64,000 nucleotides of DNA. Origin: Solea solea. Taxonomy: Eukaryota; Chordata; Actinopteri; Pleuronectiformes; Soleidae. The position numbers were made by a program, and so were the translations under genes. The DNA lies in assembly GCF_958295425.1 (NCBI RefSeq), contig NC_081138.1:28131914-28195913 (forward strand), written 5' to 3'. Positions 22,348 through 33,967 of this stretch are shown one piece after another. Under the pieces are notes generated by a model. It saw only the letters and a list, made by a program, of their open reading frames with translations. It searched no databases and had not been told where the DNA came from. Positions within the stretch are counted from its first letter, which is position 1, and each line of letters begins with the position of its first letter.

Positions 22348-22710
22348 GAAATGAACGGACACCTACGGGCTCCAGAGAAATAGTGACAGGTGGAAATGGC
22401 CTCAGTGTGACCTGGGAGCACTGTCGCCATGCAAACGGCATCTGACAGCCTCACACCTGGAGCTGCACACACAGATTTGTGTGTACCCTGGTGACTTAGT
22501 CTAGAATTACTGTCTATAGCTCTACTTTCTTTGTGCAGACCATTCTCCATTCACCCATCCATGTGGGGATTCATTGTTTAGATACAGCTGCTCTTGATAC
22601 ATGTATGTCATGACGATGTAAATGTCACACGTCCAACACTATAAGCCTTTTTTTTTTAAGTCGTGGTAAGGTACAAACCTGAGTCGCATCAGTGTCTATA
22701 TGTTAATCTA

Positions 22711-22730
22711 TTAAAGCTGTAGTGTGTAAC
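22711..22730 (+). mobile_element. Left terminus of a MITE-type element
   Basis: ttaaagctgtagtgtgtaac matches the recurrent terminus (TTAAAGGTCCAGTGTGTAA-like) in forward orientation. The following kilobase contains 'ttttagacagtggctccaatcg', which I associate with a fish repeat. I could not find a convincing right end, so the element length is unknown. Confidence 0.45.
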
Positions 22731-22804
22731 TTTTAAATCTATACGAAGATCCATTATATTCAAACCATTGACAAATGAGTTCACATGAAAAACATGATGG
22801 CAGT

Positions 22805-22843
22805 GAACTTTAGGTTAGGGAATTGTCCCCGGGTTCTCTGAAA
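22805..22843 (+). repeat. Direct repeat, copy 1
   Basis: A 39-base segment beginning gaactttaggttagggaat and ending ctgaaa. A diverged copy lies 1 kb downstream at 23804-23842 in the same orientation, with about 32 of 38 aligned positions identical by eye. Confidence 0.6.
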
Positions 22844-23803
22844 CATGAATAAGGTGAAACAAACGTTGAAAGCAGCGGCGGTTGCAGGTCTTTGAAAGTT
22901 ATTTAGACATACATTCTTACATAAATTCTGCGAACAAACATCTAAAACAAGGAAACACCATAATTATGTCAAAATGAAAAGCTATAATAGTGCTTTTATT
23001 TACAGTGTATATGTACAAATGTAAATGGTCGATATTGCCGAGCAAAGAATAACCAGCTGAACGTCGCAAAATCCACACAGGACTGAGGCAGAAAAGGCTC
23101 CGCTGTTTCCGCAACGCTGTCAATCAAAAAGTGGATCCGCCTTTTAGACAGTGGCTCCAATCGTCATGCAGAAACCCAGCGTACGCGCCCGCCCACTGCT
23201 CCATTGACTCTCAGAGAAGCTGAGCTTCCATGGAAGTGACCTTTTTGTCACATTTGTCCAATCACCGCCGAGCTCACCGCAGTGAAAAAAAAACTATTCT
23301 TTGCCGTCCCATAAAGAACAGTTGAAGTTGAGCTTCAAGTGGTTTTAATGCGGAGGCAGCTACGGGAATACAAAAACCACGTAAGACGATCCGTCACCCG
23401 TGATAAACAGCTGATTCTAAACGCTTTCTAGCACAAGTTTAGTACTGAACTCTGAGTACAACACAGTAAAAATAAACTATAAACTACTACAATAGTTTCA
23501 GTCCTGTGGGCTAACAGATATCATGTGACTGACAGCTGGATCAGGAGGGGGTTGGGCTATGTAAATGTGATGATACTGTCACTTGGCTCCCAGAGGGTGT
23601 AAATCTTTGAGGCCTGTTTGAGGAGTGCCTACATTTAAATGGCCACGTCTTCTTCAAATACTTTCAGTTTCCATGTGTTAGACATTGTCGGAAAGCCTAG
23701 AAGTCACACTTTCAAAATCTGTACATAACTCAAAATGCCCCTCAGGAGACTTGTTCCTGGTTTTCCCCCTGCTATCTTAGAGCAAAAACCACTGGTTAAA
23801 AGA
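22844..23803. other. Unassigned, possibly transposon interior
   Basis: Between the two direct-repeat copies I see no gene. It may be the interior of the element that starts at 22711. CpG-containing unique-looking sequence lies at 23150-23290 and AT-rich sequence elsewhere. Confidence 0.35.
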
Positions 23804-23842
23804 GAACTTTAGGTTAAGGAATGAATCCCGGTTCGCTGAAAA
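23804..23842 (+). repeat. Direct repeat, copy 2
   Basis: Second copy of the segment at 22805-22843, beginning gaactttaggttaaggaat. The two copies are 999 bases apart, start to start. Confidence 0.6.
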
Positions 23843-24480
23843 ATCTGTGAATTGGAATATGGACCTAGAGTGGTCCTTTCAGAAAGCTCTGCATGCTCAC
23901 CTGAGGTGCGGGGTAAGTTTAAAGAAGCAGCAACAATAGCAGTGGCAGCAGTTACACTGAATTCTGAAGGGTTATACAAAACAGGGCAAGGCGCATTTAA
24001 ATCCAACCCTCTCCAACTCTATCTGGAGTAAAAACAAGGGATGATTTATTTTTTACGCTTTACAAATCTGTGCGCAATAAAATAAGCACTTTAGCACAAG
24101 CACTTTAGCACCAGTCACTTTCAAATGTTGAACCCCGAAGCACTTTAAATATTAAGGTCTTTATTTCCTGGTTTGCCTCGCTGCAACACACACTTTACAC
24201 TCTTATTTGTCCCTTCATAAACTGGAATACAGAGTGTGCTGTTGTTGCTGATTTCTTATGTAGAATATACATTTAGAAATGTCGTTTCATACCATCAACC
24301 TGCTACAATCTGACACGTTTACCCACTGATGTTCATTCGTGTCCTATGTCCCGATTAAGTAAATAAAGACACATGCAGTCAATTTCAAAACACACACACA
24401 CAAGCACGCCATATGATGCTATTGACTATTAAAGTTGTTTCTGAAACACATTTTTATCACATTTGTTGAATTCTCTTCAC
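23843..24480. other. Unassigned sequence
   Basis: No gene. A near-tandem 'agcactttagcac.agcactttagcac' lies near 24085-24113, and a short CA run at 24391-24402. Confidence 0.45.
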
Positions 24481-25269
24481 ATATGAAGGAGTATCAGGGC
24501 CAGCCATAAAAAAAAAAATAAATAAATCTGGCACAAGGGGAAAAAAAAAAAAACGGCACATGAAAAAAAATAAAAAGTCAGGCAAAAAAAAAACGCACAT
24601 GAAAAAAAAGTCAGGCAAAAAAAAACGCACATGAAAAAAAAAAGTCAGGCAAAAAAAAGACGCACAAGAAAAAAAAAAGTCAGGCAAAAAAAAACGCACA
24701 TGAAAAAAAAAAAGTCAGGCATAAAAAAAAAAAATCCGGCACAAGAAAAAAAAAAAAGTCAGGCAAAAGAAAAAGAAAAAAAAACGCCACATGATAAAAA
24801 AAAGGCAAGCCAAAAAAAATAAAAAATAAAAAATGGCACTTGAAAAAAAAAAGTCAAGCAAAATAAAATCCGGCACAAGAAAAAAAAAAAGGCAAAAAGG
24901 CAAAAAAAACTGCAGAGGCTTGACTACGTACCACAAGAAAGCGACAAGCGACTGACAGCTCCCTGACAGCAGCCGGCCGGATGTACAGCCACCTCCTCCA
25001 AGTTTGTATGGTTTATCCTCCTGAACAAACCAAGTTTCCGACACAGCCGATTTAGCCGATTCTGAAGTACTGCTTAATCGACCTGTAGAGGCAGCCATGG
25101 CCGTCGACTATAGTACTTTGCACTTTGCACAATTAATTTATTTTTATGCCTGACTTTCTTTTTTTTTTTCCTTACATTTTTTTTTCTTGTGCCGGATTTT
25201 TTTTTTCCCCTTGTCCTTTTTTTTGGCTGTTTTTTTTTTTTTTTGGCTGGCCCTAATACTCCTTCGTAT
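24481..25269. mobile_element. Foldback element with A-rich/T-rich minisatellite arms, 789 bp
   Basis: The outer 25 bases (24481-24505) and the reverse complement of 25245-25269 match at 23 of 25 positions; the shared core is gaaggagtat followed by agggccagcc. Inside the left end, 24530-24905 is built from about 30-base units of the form gtcaggc-A(n)-cgcacatg-A(n), with variants tccggcacaag-A(n). Inside the right end, 25136-25244 is the complementary type: T-runs with 'cttgtgccgga' and 'tgcctgac'. About 230 bases of mixed sequence (24906-25135) separate the arms. The strand could fold into a very long imperfect hairpin. No transposase is visible; lysine-rich or phenylalanine-rich frames here are composition artefacts. 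I recall similar ends in fish repeats but cannot name the superfamily. Confidence 0.75.
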
Positions 25270-26333
25270 TTCACAAGCCGAGAGTTATCGGTAAACAAAA
25301 GCATCCAAAACAAAAGCTGCATGGTGTTTGTGGCTTATTAAGTTATCACAATGAGCCACAGAGACATACACTGCCAAAGCAGAGATGATGGCCAGATGTT
25401 AGCGAGCGTCCACCACAGATAACTGTTCCAGGCTCCCTGACTCCACCTTTAAGTACAATGAATGCATTTCTCACAATTAGACTGAATGAGATTTTAAGAT
25501 AATTGATCGTGCTTCATGAGAAATGAACCCTTAGAACACAGAGCATTTTGGCTGCTTTTTTTCCATCACTATGTTTAAACGTACAGTTTATACAGAGGCT
25601 ATACGAATGTGCAATATAGAGTCTCTTATATCCTTTTTTTCAGCACAATCTGATGAGAAAAAAAACAGAAACACACATTTGTGACTTCTACACCATTATT
25701 GCTACTTTATATCACGACTAAAAATGCGATATAAAAACACGACACAACAAGATGTCCATATAAGGAGTTGTGTATTATTCCCACGGCAAATGACCATGCG
25801 TGCACAGATCCGGGTTAAGGGAGCACCAGAGTTTCTGCCATCCCTTCAGTGGAGGCAGCAGAAGTCGATACAGAGCAATCGATCTAAAAGTGTTGCACAG
25901 GTGTCGACCTGCTGTTGAACAGGATCATGAATCATGATAGGATTTATTATCTGGAGACTGTTTGGGTGATGATTTCTGAAAAATTAACTTTTTTGGTCCT
26001 TTTTTTTCCCCTTCTCACAGCTGTGTAAACAAACTGGCGAAGCATTATCCAAAGTGTGGCTCACTTCCGCCGATTCCTTGTCATCCCGTGGTCTAAATCT
26101 GTCACAGCGGATAAACCCACTCAACACCTCCGTATTTTTTGTCTCACACTTCGGATGGTGGAGCGCGACGAGCAGCAATCTAATGAATTTGCCAGTCATG
26201 GCTGTGGGGGTCAGAGGCAGCTGTGCCGCGGAGCAGAAGCCACGCAGAGCAAATGTTTGGTCTCTGCCTCACTCATGTGCGAGTCAACATGACCGGAGAA
26301 ACCCACTGGACCTCACTCAAACAGCACTGCCCT

Positions 26334-26334
<1 letters not shown>
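25270..26334. other. Unassigned sequence
   Basis: No gene or repeat family recognised. Short homopolymer runs only. Confidence 0.5.
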
Positions 26335-26365
<31 letters not shown>

Positions 26366-26373
26366 TGTGTGTG
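26335..26373. repeat. Compound (CT)n(GT)n microsatellite
   Basis: About seven CT units run straight into about thirteen GT units. Confidence 0.95.
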
Positions 26374-27271
26374 CTTACGTTACATGGGCTACAGGGACCT
26401 TGAGATATTTAAATGCAGCAGCATCTCCAGCTATGCATGACTTTTCCCCCCAAACTAACCTCAAACACCGTCATTTGCAGCATCATGTAGCATCATGTAT
26501 CTGTCTGGAAACACGGCAGATAAGGTGTTTATGAAAACGCTGTTGTGTGACCTTGCCACACTGAGCCTGTGTTGCGTTTGAGATGTGTAGTTAATAGGCA
26601 CAGGTAGGCATGTGACACGGCGGCTTTGTCTTCATTAGAGCGACATCGAGCCGCGTGCACCGTCCAGCTCGATGGCTTCATTTAGGGAGGCGATCTGCCG
26701 AGAGCTGCTCTGTAATAACACGGGTCGCGACCTGTGTGGGAGTGAGCCGTCACACTGCCACTGCCCTCGTCGGTGATGAAAGACACTGTCAACAGTCCCC
26801 TTCGCTGCCGCCGCACTAATCCACGTCACTAATATACCCTTCTCCTTCCTCTTTCCTCAGTCTCGGCCTCCCTGCCGAGTTGTACTCTCGCCTCTTATCT
26901 GCTGTGCTTAATTGCTCCTTTATTCCTCAGTCCTCTCTCACACACACTGTGCCAATTTTGTTCTGTGTTCCTTCTTCAAGCTGTGGTTCCTTTTCCACTC
27001 AGGTTTTTCTGTTCAGCCTTTTTTTTTTTGTCTCATGTCACTTTCTCCATCTGCTTTGACAAGTCCATGTGGGTAACCTACAAAGCAGCGTCTCTGGCAC
27101 TTATCGGTGCTTCTCATACAGAGTTGGAGTCGTGGAGCAGTGTTAGTGAGCGCTCGCGCATTTGTCGCAGCGCTCAAATGTCCGTCAGCGACGGAAACGA
27201 GACGTGAGGTAAATAAAGATAAAGTTGAGGGTGAAAAAGACAAGTCAACGAATAAAAAAACAGACGATCCT
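26374..27271. other. Unassigned sequence
   Basis: No supported gene. The part 26630-26830 has several CpGs and well-mixed sequence, but no open frame with family resemblance. Confidence 0.45.
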
Positions 27272-27295
27272 GGAGGAGGAGGAGGAGGAGGAGGA
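27272..27295. repeat. (GGA)8 microsatellite
   Basis: Perfect trinucleotide run; it gives a glycine run in one frame and proline on the other strand, neither of which is evidence for coding. Confidence 0.95.
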
Positions 27296-28775
27296 GACGC
27301 GAGGAAAGCGGCAGAAACGACAGCATTAGGAAGAAAGAGAAGAGACAACATATGGTCGAATTTCACGTAGAGATAGATACTAAGTCCAAATGTAATGTTT
27401 CACTGTCGTAAAACTGAAAAAATAACTGTATTTGATTTGATTGAAAGCTATAAAGCATCATATTCCTTTTTTTCCTTTACTGATTCGGAGAAATGCACGA
27501 AAAACGAACCAAAATTACAGCTGAACAAGTTTATGTTAAAAAACTCAAATGAGGAGGATCATCTGAGTCACCGTTGTTTTTAGAGGAGCTCGATCCTGAA
27601 CTCTTTTTATATATTCATCACCATTCATTCATTTTTGTCTTCATTTGTCCTTTATCTCTGCAACATGCTGCTGAACTGCATTGAAAAGTGTTTCCTCGTC
27701 ACACTTTTTCCTGGTTAAATAATAAATCAATAAATAAAAACACATCTTACATCTTCTTCTTCTGTGCATACACATTTACAAACTGCACTGTTTGTACTCT
27801 ACTTTGTCTTTATGGCTGTACATTTACGATTGCTCATTTTTAATTGCAGCTGACGGTACATGATCTTATCTTGTCATTTAGTAAAATGTAAATGTAAAAT
27901 TACCTGATTCACATAGAATTAGACAAAAAGTGCATTTAAGTGCAGGCAACATTGTTTATTTGCATCCGTCTTGTGAACTACATGTGGAAAATGTAAGGAA
28001 ACCAGGCCAAACTAAATGATTTCTTATGAGAATTGAATGATTGTTTCTACTTCCTGCAGAATAAAAGGATTTCACTCCAGGTGGAAGCTTTCATCGAGAC
28101 TCATGGACGTACACACACAAACACATTAACACTGACATTTGGAAAGACGGGTGAGCTTAAAAGAAAACCTGCGGCTAGAGAAGGGGACAGAAGGCAAAGG
28201 AGATTGGAAGGCATCCTGTGCGGTGCCGAGATATAAACAGGTGAAGGATTTTCTGTTCCCTCTCACTCAGATTGTTTCCCCGTCTCTCGGCTTGGCCCGG
28301 TCCTTGGAGAGATGGTCTGGAACTCCAGTCCCTTACTAAGCAGCTGAGGTAGACTATCTGGCACAGACATGCAGCAGCTCAGCTACTGTCGCTCCTTCTT
28401 TGCCTTGCTGGCCGCCGCCGCCGCCGTGCGCCACTGGCCAAGCTGTTAAGATGCACCAGCCTCGTCCTCTCGTCGCTCTGTCATGGGCGCACACACGCTT
28501 GCAGCGCCTGCAGGTACAAACACTCGTGGAGAAGGACACCCTTTGTGCACAGTGTGTACAGTGGACAAAGTGTCCCCGAGGACGCTTCTGTCCCGGAGGA
28601 CCGAGCGCGCTGACCTTTGCTTAGATTCGTCTTCTTTCCTCGGAGCACTTTTGTTTCTCCTCCATTTTCCATTCCATTTGGCAGGGTGAGAAAAACGCAG
28701 TTGAGGGAAATTTGTCATGAAATCCAAGAGTTGGTTTTCATAGAGCCAGTAGATTGAATCAGGGATACACAACCA
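27296..28775. other. Unassigned; LINE-tail-like segment at 27640-27745
   Basis: No gene. Near 27708-27742 'ttttcctggttaaataataaatcaataaataaa' resembles the 3' tail of fish LINEs (TTTCCTGGTTAAATAAA followed by AT-rich repeats). A CCG-rich run (ggccgccgccgccgccgtgcg) lies at 28410-28430. Confidence 0.4.
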
Positions 28776-28805
28776 TGTGTGTGTGTGTGTGTGTGAGAGA
28801 GAGAA
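28776..28805. repeat. (GT)n(GA)n microsatellite
   Basis: About nine GT units followed by a short GA run. Confidence 0.9.
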
Positions 28806-28936
28806 AAATTAGATTTCCAGGCAAACACCTGCTGCAAACTTCCACTGCAGATATCAGACAATATATTCTCTTTTTCCTCAATGAACGAGGGGGAAAATAG
28901 AGACATGCTGTACAGTAATATGAAACAGATCCACTC

Positions 28937-28951
28937 TGTGTGTGTGTGTGT
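28937..28951. repeat. Short (GT)n run
   Basis: About seven GT units within 160 bases of the preceding GT/GA repeat. Confidence 0.85.
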
Positions 28952-30094
28952 GGGCCAGAGGCACTAAGGGTTTGCACTCCTGTCACATCTGACATGACTT
29001 AGCCTCTACAGTCTGGAAGCTGCTGAGATGATCGTGAAGTTACATTTTTTTTAACCAATTCAACTAAAAAAAAAGCTTTCCGCCCCTGAAGAGAATACAC
29101 CAGGACTTCCAACGCCTAATTGAGAGCAGACAGTGACCGGCGAACACTCGGCCCTGAGTTTCAAAAGACGCAGCGTCTGCCATTAAACTACCTCTCCTGC
29201 GCAAAGATTGCTTATTGTATTCGACAAAAAAGGGAGAGATGTTTCCGTGGATGCTGTGACCAGAGTCGTGTATTCATTATCCCGTCGCCAAGTGTTTAAT
29301 GATCGCATTCACAAAAGCAGAGCTTGTGCTCTATGTGTGTGTGTGCCAGACTTATTTACTCAGTGAACGCATGAAGCCCAATTATCCACAGAAAGCATGA
29401 GGTCAACTTATTTGGCCGGGAAAGTGAAGGATGGCGTGGAGAAGGAGAAGCAGCGACGGTGTGGTTCAAACTCAGGCACAACGCCCGCATGCTGTGACGG
29501 GGGAGGACACAAACGTGGCCTCAAGGACACAAACGCTAAGGGTACTGAGGACATAAACAGTTGAATCTATAACTGCTGACTCTATTGTTTTCAAAGCTCT
29601 GGGGCTTGGACTCGAAAGTGTGGCGTAAAACTGGAACTCGACAGACGGCACACAAGAAATGAACTCTATTGAAACTCCAGTGACATTACTGTATCTGCCC
29701 CGGGTCCTGGTCTTCATTTGCACCCAGAAAAGCAGGTGAAAAATGGGAAACAGTCAAGTCTATTAAGTTCTGATAAGGATTAAACCAAGGGTATACATGG
29801 TTTTATTTGTTTTTTCTTACTGCAGCTGCTTCTCCTTCTGTCGAATGTAGTTTAGCACAGTGGCTGCTTGTGGTTTAATAAATCCTTTAAACTTTTGTTT
29901 GGGTTTGAACTTTTATGTGTTTCTCAATTAGGACTCCCCCCCCCCCTCAGGGATTACATCTGCTAAGAGACTAAATAAGATATTTGTTTCCAGGTAAAAT
30001 CAGAAACTCAGGACAATATGTTCAAGTGGGGATTTGTGTTGGGACTGAGGCTTTTTTTTTTTTTCTTCTCACAGTGAAAAGACCGAGTGAACAA
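28952..30094. other. Unassigned sequence
   Basis: No gene. It contains a C-run at about 29936-29946 and T-run near 30050-30064; otherwise mixed unique-looking sequence. Confidence 0.5.
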
Positions 30095-30130
30095 ACAAGG
30101 GCCGAGACAAGGGCCCAGACAAGGGCCCGG
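30095..30130. repeat. 12-bp minisatellite, three units
   Basis: Units acaagggccgag, acaagggcccag and acaagggcccgg lie in perfect register, with one or two changes between them. Confidence 0.9.
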
Positions 30131-31177
30131 TCCTTTCACACACAGCGGCAGTGACACCTCTCTCACCGAGTCTCTGAGCAGTCAGTCACCTCCCTCCTCT
30201 CCATATCATTGACTCTCCACTGACTTAAGCGCAGGTTTGCCAAGCCCCCTCTGAAATGATGCATTGTGCTGGAGGAGTTATCATAGCGGACAATATTCTC
30301 CACAAACACAAGTCTGTAAGTGGAGCCGGGAGAAAGGAGCTGGCTTCTTCACTTTCTCTTTGTGGTTGCTAGGTTAGTCCTCAGCAGAGAATCACTGGGG
30401 CCTTTATGGGGAGCTTGGCACCCTCTGATGGCCCCCCCTGCCTCTGTCTGCTCCCTGACTGTGTGTATGAGGGGTGGGCTGTGGAGAGAAAGTTGTTCCT
30501 CTCACTCAGGGTGGCGTGCTAGGACTTCCAATGCTCCTTCCAACACCCCTCGCGCTCCCTCCGCGACCGACGACTGCTTCCTGCCACGTCTCTGGCTCTG
30601 ACCTCAATCCGTCTCATTAAACCATGATTGGAAATGAGCTGCACATTTACCTCTCTGGATATATATACACATATATATAAGCGTGTGAACTCTGCACCCG
30701 CGTGGCCTCCTGCTAAATCAAAGGCAGGGATTTCTCACCTGCAGCTAGATCTGAGCCGAGGTGAAGGGCCACGCTGTCAACGAGAGATACACAATTTCAA
30801 AGATTTGCCCCAAGGCACAGCTCCAGAGACTGAAAATGACACCGACTTACCACACTGTATCCTTTTAGATGACAAACGGAGGTGGGGGGGGGAAACTGCA
30901 CCCTGCACTGTAACTGTTTGCCATCATAAATAATTGATAAAAAAATGACACGAAATCAATTCTTACTGGTGTGCCGTTCATTCTGCGCCAGTCGTCGTGC
31001 TGCTTTTCAATATTCTGCTCTGCTGCATATTACATGAGGTGATGTCCCATCGCTCGAACAAAGGGGATTCTCGTTGCCCTAAAGGAAGCACTAATACCCA
31101 AAAAGCAGACACTGCGGTATCAGACTGCTGCATATTAATGTTCGCTTGGAAAGTTGTGCTCAAATGGGTCCGTGTTT

Positions 31178-31184
<7 letters not shown>
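30131..31184. other. Unassigned sequence
   Basis: No gene or repeat family recognised. Confidence 0.5.

Positions 31185-31220
<36 letters not shown>
31185..31220. repeat. (GT)18 microsatellite
   Basis: Perfect 36-base dinucleotide run; a short CA run follows at 31300-31314. Confidence 0.95.
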
Positions 31221-31221
<1 letters not shown>

Positions 31222-31512
31222 CTCCTGTGTCACTGCCCCGTGTCTCTTTCCAAAAAGACAGAGAGACACAAACTGCACTCACACAAAAACTCAAATAATA
31301 CACACACACACACATAGACCGCCTTTCAGACTAATCCACCAATCCTTATCCACCTGCAGGCTGACCCGTCTCTATCAGATGATCGATGGCGGTGTCCTTG
31401 GATCTGAAACCACAAGGTCAGCTTTCCCTGTCTCTGACTCTGGGACATGTATGTGCTGCATTACATACACGTCTTATATGTGGCTCGTTTAGTCGTCTAA
31501 ATGTACAGTAAT

Positions 31513-31518
<6 letters not shown>

Positions 31519-31572
<54 letters not shown>
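31519..31572. repeat. (AT)27 microsatellite
   Basis: Uninterrupted AT run of about 54 bases, followed by an A/T-only stretch to about 31630. Self-complementary, so able to form cruciforms. Confidence 0.95.
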
Positions 31573-31578
<6 letters not shown>

Positions 31579-31630
31579 ACTGTTTTATATAAAAAATATT
31601 TATATAAAATAAAAAATAAAATTATATCAT

Positions 31631-32339
31631 ATATACATACAACGGTTCTGTGACAATCAATATATTGCAAGACAATATGTCACGATTTCTGTCTAACTGT
31701 AGAAAAATAAGGGATTTCGCTATTTATTCACAACATAGACAACAAAGTGCATATGTAAGTCTATGTATTGAACGTGGATCTCTTAACATAGCTTTCTCCC
31801 CCATTATCTCCCTCTTCTTCGGCCAGGTAACTTCCTCCCAAGTTTCCCTCATTCTTTTGAGCAGCGCCGCCGTGAGGAGACATGAAGTAGCGACGCCCGG
31901 TGAGTGAAACTGGCGTGGACTGTTTACTTTAGAGCGCCCTCATGTGTTAATTAAAAATATAGACATTTGCCCTGACAAATTGATAATCGTATTGCACCAA
32001 ATCCGCTATTTTGACCCACCGCTAGTGTAACATGAGAGGACAAAGAACATGACGTGGTCTCCAGAAGACAAAAGTTACTTCACACAGACACACGGACAGC
32101 TACAAACAAGGTGAATGAAAATTTAAAAAATTTAAAAAATAACAATGATGTCTCTGGTGGCGCAATGGCTGCAGAACTAATGTGCCGCTGCTCTAACATT
32201 CAGTCAGAGTTAAACAAATTGAAGCGGCTGCTGCTTCTTCCCCTCAACAGCGTCTCACATTTTCATCCCATTTGCCAAAACAGCACTTAAACATCCTCAT
32301 ATATCTTGTAAAAAGAAAATGGAGCATAATTGGCAAACA
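31631..32339. other. Unassigned sequence
   Basis: No gene. The part 31635-31990 ends 'tgataatcgtattgcacca', which reminds me of a fish repeat with 'atatcgt' words, but I could not define ends. Confidence 0.4.
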
Positions 32340-33340
32340 GTGAATTATAGATATTTTTCACGAGCACAAACATAAGACAACGGCTCTTTTATTTTCACCC
32401 TGAACATCAAAGAAAACAATTTCCTATCAGGACGAAGCCTCCCTGAGATGAATCTAATGCAGGAGGAATAATAATAAGCAGATTCTCTCAAAATATACAG
32501 ACCTGTTTATCCCCATGGCTGAGGAAAATACACATTTATATGCACATTTTCCGTCCACTCATTCATTCGCAGTGCATGATGAATTTATGCCTAATCCATA
32601 TTTTGTCTTTATTATTGTTTAGGCCGTAAAGAATCCAATTCGGGCCAGCAAATCACAATATAAGCCTCAGCGTGAGCATTATCAAAGGGGTGAAGTCAAA
32701 TAAAGCCATGATTGGTGTGTGTAATGAAATTTATGTTTGCTCCCTCAGCACCTTTACTATTGCAGGGAGCATAGCATATCCTGGGCTGTGTTTTGCCAGC
32801 GGGGAATAGTATGTGTGCGTGTGCGATGGCCGTTGCATATAAATGGACCTTTATCATATCTTTGCTCGCTCACTGCCCTTTGTCATCACAGCGAGCACGC
32901 TGCAATCTATAAACACTGGGGCACGCGCGGTAGTACACTATTGCTAATTAAGTTCTGAGTAAATCTGAAAGTACATAATGTTACCAAACGGATCAACGTG
33001 GATTCACTGATTTTTTTTTTTTTTTCCTTTAACGATCGCAAGTGAATCATCATAAAAAAAAAAACATGGAATTTAAAGATCACATTTTAAACCACTTTGC
33101 AGGATCCAGAGTCTCCTTTTTTCTCCTTTAACCAGCGACTGACCTAATTACGCCTCATTATGGTGATGAAGCCGCCGAGCTAATGACCATTTCCCCGCTG
33201 CATTAGAAAGTACTTCCCGTCGTTGTGCAGGAACGGCGACGGCTAAATGCATAAGACATCCTCAGTTGTCTGACACATTGGTAGTCATCCACCCACACAG
33301 TCCAGCAGGGCTTAGTAATAGAGTCAAGATCATTTTAAAT
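32340..33340. promoter_or_regulatory. Candidate conserved non-coding block
   Basis: Apart from T/A runs near 33010-33064, this kilobase is unique-looking and free of recognised transposons. It contains an atcaaagg TCF/LEF-type core (32681-32688), tgattgg (32709-32715), cctaattacg (33144-33153) and several TAAT cores. The texture fits developmental enhancers, but only comparison with other fish would show it. Confidence 0.25.
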
Positions 33341-33626
33341 GCAATTAAGGCGGAACAGCCACTCTCCTTACTGTATGTCCTGCCTTATTTTGGTCCTGTT
33401 GGGGCTTTTATGTAGTCTTTTAAATGGTTAATGTAAATGTTTAATCATTGTCTTCTTGGGATTGAAAGTGTCTGTACAAATTTTAATTGTTCTTTATTAA
33501 ACGTTAATATCCAATCCCCTCTGATTACATTTGATGACACAGAAAAATGTATATGCTATGAATTTCTGATTCAAAATTTGGACACATGGCAACCTATGGA
33601 CAAGGGGAAAGGAACTGGGCTTGTAA
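33341..33626. other. Unassigned sequence
   Basis: AT-rich, no gene or repeat recognised. Confidence 0.45.
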
Positions 33627-33967
33627 AGGCCCTGGTATACTTCCACGGACCAAACGTGCTCCACGCACACACAGATATTGGAACTGCGCGCAAAGAGCGC
33701 GTTGGATGAACTGAACTTCCACCACACTGAGTATAAGCCCCGCTCACCAAGCAGAAAAACCAACCAACAGAAGAAGAAGTCGCCAAGGATAGTCATCCGA
33801 GCCTCGACCTGGCAACCCAGGAACCGGCTGACACCCAGGAACTGTAGCATTGTTCCCTGCGTCCAGACTTTTACCGCCACCAGATGCTGAAGTGGGATAC
33901 TACAGGACCCTGATGTGCGAGTATACCATGGTCCGCGATATGGTACTTTGGAAGTATACCAGGGCCT
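33627..33967. mobile_element. MITE with perfect 18-bp terminal inverted repeats, 341 bp
   Basis: The left end aggccctggtatacttcc (33627-33644) and the right end ggaagtataccagggcct (33950-33967) are exact reverse complements. Just inside, a cggacca word occurs near both ends in inverted orientation. The flanks are taa on the left and gaa on the right, compatible with a decayed 3-bp duplication of the PIF/Harbinger type, which prefers TAA/TTA. No transposase is encoded; a long minus-strand frame across it (33497-34078) has no recognisable domain. A solo terminus of the same family lies at 11857-11873. The superfamily is a tentative inference from the GGCC-rich end and 3-bp flank. Confidence 0.8.

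Noticed and set aside
24530..24905. CRISPR-like regular spacing of repeats
   Set aside because: The spacers are A-runs, the units are diverged, the host is a vertebrate and no cas genes exist; it is a minisatellite inside a transposon-like element.
24457..25098. Lysine-rich and phenylalanine-rich frames
   Set aside because: They are translations of A-runs and T-runs in the foldback element's minisatellite arms.
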